From Erysipelotrichaceae bacterium (GTDB lineage: Bacteria > Bacillota_I > Bacilli_A > Erysipelotrichales > Erysipelotrichaceae): a stretch of 64,000 nt of DNA. Each line of letters opens with the position of its first letter. Position 1 is the first letter of the stretch. The notes under the pieces are model-generated. The model was given only the letters and a program-made list of their open reading frames with translations. It had not been told where the DNA came from and did not search any database. Location of the stretch: the NCBI GenBank assembly GCA_022799495.1, contig JAAWON010000003.1, positions 1 through 64,000 of the forward strand, written 5' to 3'. Of this stretch, positions 61,096-64,000 are shown in pieces. A program made the translations under genes and the position numbers.

Positions 61096-62420
61096 AATTC
61101 CTCCTTTTGTTTTATATCCGCATGCAGGATGCCATCTTGCATCCGGATTTTCACTGTATCATGAGGTGCGACCTCACGTATGGATTTAATCACATGCTCC
61201 TGTGCGTACAGCACTCCATAACCGCGCTGTAAGATTTTAAGCGGGCTATATGCATCTAATAAAGCTGCCTGTTTCAGAAAGTTTTTCTGTTGATGTTCCA
61301 AGTTTTTTTTGATGCCTTGATGTAGTGAGCGGCGGATTTGCATCGTCTCTCCATCAGTTTTTTTGATAAATGCTTGAGCAAGCAGGATCAAGGTTTGGCG
61401 CTGGTGCTCTAATTGAGCGCGTTTTGTATGTAACAATACGCTGCCCTGCTCCAATTGCCGACTCAGCATGCTCAAACGCATCGTTGCCTCCTGCACATAA
61501 AGTGATGGCTGTTGGATGTAACGATGATTGCACAAATGCGCATGGCGGCGTTTGGCCTGCATCAAATGGGCGTTGACGGCTTGATACAAGCGCTGTCTTT
61601 GCAGTTGCAACAGCTGTGCCACTTCATATTGATCCGGTGTGACTAGTTCAGCAGCCGCGGTTGGCGTTGCCGCACGGGCATCGGCCACATAATCAATCAA
61701 AGTAGTATCACTTTCATGACCAACACCGCTTACAATGACGCTCTCACATGCATAAACACAGCGTGCCAATGCTTCATCGTTGAAACACCATAAATCCTCG
61801 ATAGAGCCTCCACCTCGGCCGATCAAAATCACATCGGGACACAAAGCATCCGCCTTTTTCACATTCTCAATCAACTGTGCAGCCGCTTCCTTCCCCTGTA
61901 CAAGGCTGGGTAAAAAAGTCACCTTAGCCAGTGGCCAGCGACGTTTTAGCGTCTGCCTCATATCATGAATGGCTGCTCCTTCTTTGGCTGATATCAATAC
62001 AATATGCATCGGATATAGCGGTAGCGGCTTTTTATGCGCTGAATCAAATATGCCTTCCTGCATCAATTTGCGTTTTAACTGTTCATAGCGTAAATACAGA
62101 TCACCAATCCCATCCATCTGGATACTGCTTACATACAACTGCACACTACCCTGTGCCTCATAAACAGATAAACTCGCCTTTACAATCACTTGCATACCCT
62201 CTTGCGGCAAAAAACTGCATCGACATGCATGGGAGGCAAACATCACACAACTGATGCGTGCTTTCGCATCCTTTAAGGTAAAATACCAATGACCGCTGCG
62301 ATGATTGGTAAAATTGGATATTTCACCCTGCAATAGAATGGTCCGCAGATTGATGTCCTGATCTAAACTGTCTTTTAAATACCGTACCAGTGTAGATACG
62401 GTATACAAATATTGACTCAT
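61092..62420 (-). CDS. xseA: Exodeoxyribonuclease VII large subunit
   Basis: OB-fold LQGEISNFTNHRSGHWYFTLKDAKA, IGRGGGSIEDLWCFND, DARAATPTAAAELV. Confidence 0.97.
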   Translation of the reverse strand: MSQYLYTVSTLVRYLKDSLDQDINLRTILLQGEISNFTNHRSGHWYFTLKDAKARISCVMFASHACRCSFLPQEGMQVIVKASLSVYEAQGSVQLYVSSIQMDGIGDLYLRYEQLKRKLMQEGIFDSAHKKPLPLYPMHIVLISAKEGAAIHDMRQTLKRRWPLAKVTFLPSLVQGKEAAAQLIENVKKADALCPDVILIGRGGGSIEDLWCFNDEALARCVYACESVIVSGVGHESDTTLIDYVADARAATPTAAAELVTPDQYEVAQLLQLQRQRLYQAVNAHLMQAKRRHAHLCNHRYIQQPSLYVQEATMRLSMLSRQLEQGSVLLHTKRAQLEHQRQTLILLAQAFIKKTDGETMQIRRSLHQGIKKNLEHQQKNFLKQAALLDAYSPLKILQRGYGVLYAQEHVIKSIREVAPHDTVKIRMQDGILHADIKQKEEL

Positions 62421-62794
62421 AGATGATCCAATACCCCATTGATCAGTTTGTATGTTTCCTCATCACAGTATTTCTTTGCCAAAATCACTGCTTCATCGAC
62501 GACGATCTGCTTGGGTGAAACACCTAAATCCAATTCACATGCGGCCATAACCAAGATAGCCTGTTCTACATAACCCAAACGATGAAATTCCCAATCATCG
62601 CGCAGTGCACGATTGATCGCTTCGATATAAGTATCCTTATAGGTAATGGCATCAATCGTAATTGTATATAAAAAAGGATCAATTTCATTGTTTTCACTGA
62701 TATCATATACACATTGCTTTATATCTTTATTCAATAAAAAGGACTGATATAAAGCACTCATACCCATTTCTCGCAATTTATGACGGCTGCTCAT
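62417..62794 (-). CDS. nusB: Transcription antitermination protein NusB
   Basis: MSSRHKLREMGMSALYQSFLL…AILVMAACELDLGVSPKQIVVDEAVILAKKYCDEETYKLINGVLDHL; start after GGAGGT. Confidence 0.93.
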   Translation of the reverse strand: MSSRHKLREMGMSALYQSFLLNKDIKQCVYDISENNEIDPFLYTITIDAITYKDTYIEAINRALRDDWEFHRLGYVEQAILVMAACELDLGVSPKQIVVDEAVILAKKYCDEETYKLINGVLDHL

Positions 62795-62950
62795 AGGCGT
62801 ACCTCCATTCATCCTTATTATTTTACCATAACTGTATGAGTTTTTACCAGCAATTACGCTAGATTTCATCAATATAATGACAATATTTCGACAAAGTTCT
62901 TTTCGCTTTATTTGATTATGAAAAACGAAGCATAGATAGGTGCGATATGT

Positions 62951-62975
62951 AAAAAAAGAATGCGTTTCAGCATTC
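62951..62975 (-). terminator. Intrinsic terminator downstream of the 5'-nucleotidase gene
   Basis: Minus strand GAATGC-TGAAAC-GCATTC then T7. Confidence 0.85.
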
Positions 62976-63018
62976 CCAATCATTGCATCCTAATGCATTT
63001 TGTATTCAGCACTGATTC

Positions 63019-63918
63019 CTAACGATGCGTGATATACGGCACGCGTGCACTGGGTACCACCAACGCAGTACTATCTAAATGGGTGCGTTGATCATCAAAG
63101 AAAATATGCGCTCCAAACGCCTGCAAAATCTGTTTCTTACTGACACCGCCCAAGAAAAAAGCTTCATCAATGCGAACATCCCATGCCCTTAAGGTACGAA
63201 TCACTCGTTCATGCGCCGGCGCATTGCGAGCAGTTACCAAGGCAGTGCGAATCGGCGCTGCACTTGTTGGAAAGCGTTTTTGTAAATGCGCCAGTGTTTT
63301 TAGTAGTTTGGCAAAAGGACCTTCGTGAAGTGTCTGATGAGCCAATTCCTGTTCATGTTTGGCAAAAGCCTCTAAACCGTCTCGTTGATAAATCGCTTCT
63401 GCCTCATCGGAAAACAATACCGCATCCCCATCAAATGCGATTTTGATTTGAGATAAATCATCATAAAGATCATAGATGCCATCCGTATAGATCTGCGCAG
63501 CCGCAAAGCCGTGATCAATTGCATTCTGCACATCTGCTTCATCCGCAGATAAGAACAGATCAACCGCAAAAGCACTTAAATAAGGAGATACATTGGTTCC
63601 TCCTACCAAAGCCGCGCGCGTGATATCCAGTCCGTATTCCTCAATGGAATGAAAAATACGCAAACTTGTGTCAGCGCTGTTTCTGCTCATTACGATCACC
63701 TCAACCAAGCGTTCTTGGCTTTGGCGATTCAGCTGCAATAAGGCCTTCACCAAAGGAAAGCCACTACCCGGTTTTAACACATCGTTTTCATGAGCAATCT
63801 GATAATCAGCATAGGCTTGTAATCCATCCCGCTCATAGATCTCATTTTCTTTCTGCAAATCAAACAGGGCTCGTGATGAAATACCGATCACCAAACTGTT
63901 TTCAAATGATACCGCCAT
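63019..63918 (-). CDS. 5'-nucleotidase (cytosolic 5'-nucleotidase I-like, PF06189-type)
   Basis: LVIGISSRALFDLQKENEIYERDGLQAYADYQ, IAFDGDAVLFSDEAE, FFDDQRTHLD. Confidence 0.85.
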   Translation of the reverse strand: MAVSFENSLVIGISSRALFDLQKENEIYERDGLQAYADYQIAHENDVLKPGSGFPLVKALLQLNRQSQERLVEVIVMSRNSADTSLRIFHSIEEYGLDITRAALVGGTNVSPYLSAFAVDLFLSADEADVQNAIDHGFAAAQIYTDGIYDLYDDLSQIKIAFDGDAVLFSDEAEAIYQRDGLEAFAKHEQELAHQTLHEGPFAKLLKTLAHLQKRFPTSAAPIRTALVTARNAPAHERVIRTLRAWDVRIDEAFFLGGVSKKQILQAFGAHIFFDDQRTHLDSTALVVPSARVPYITHR

Positions 63919-63933
63919 TTTGTTCACCTCACG

Positions 63934-63959
63934 AAAAAAAGGAACAGTGTCCTGTTCCT
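63934..63959 (-). terminator. Intrinsic terminator immediately upstream of the 5'-nucleotidase RBS
   Basis: Minus strand AGGAACAG-GACA-CTGTTCCT then T7, 3 nt before GAGGTG. Confidence 0.8.
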
Positions 63960-64000
63960 AAAAGACAAATCCAGCCACCCGAATATCAATCACATCAGGC
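63958..64000 (-). CDS. C-terminal fragment of an upstream minus-strand CDS (…PDVIDIRVAGFVF*), product unknown
   Basis: Open frame from window edge to TAG at 63960-63958. Confidence 0.4.
   Translation of the reverse strand, partial: PDVIDIRVAGFVF

Overview
This 64 kb window reads as ordinary core chromosome of a low-GC, spore-forming Bacillota. An Erysipelotrichia-like lineage is my guess from protein flavour and was not tested. I count about 60 protein-coding genes and see no rRNA, tRNA, CRISPR array, IS element, prophage or defence island. The main gene blocks are: ybeY-dgkA-cdd-era-recO, glyQS-dnaG-rpoD-trmK, ispH, cshB-like helicase-nfo, ispG, PBP2-rpmG-MBL hydrolase-comG operon-efp, cmk-der-gpsA-prfC, purA, purB/purC, spoIVA-hup, murT-gatD, mrp, deoB-xerD, spoIIM-dinB, and spo0A-spoIVB-recN-tlyA-dxs-ispA-xseBA-nusB. 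I did not find a convincing undescribed multi-gene system. The second-look material is mostly non-coding: terminator-like hairpins in the leaders of purA, glyS and a 5'-nucleotidase gene; terminators whose arms are the last codons of the gene; nested two-tier hairpins; a structured stretch between galE and the spoIVA locus; a 1.1 kb AT-rich gap; and a repeat-rich putative operator next to an XRE regulator. Uncharacterised proteins include a tail-anchored coiled-coil protein before cmk, a small acidic protein before spoIVA and a small membrane protein at the end of the comG operon. All calls come from reading the sequence and the supplied ORF translations; no search or folding program was run.
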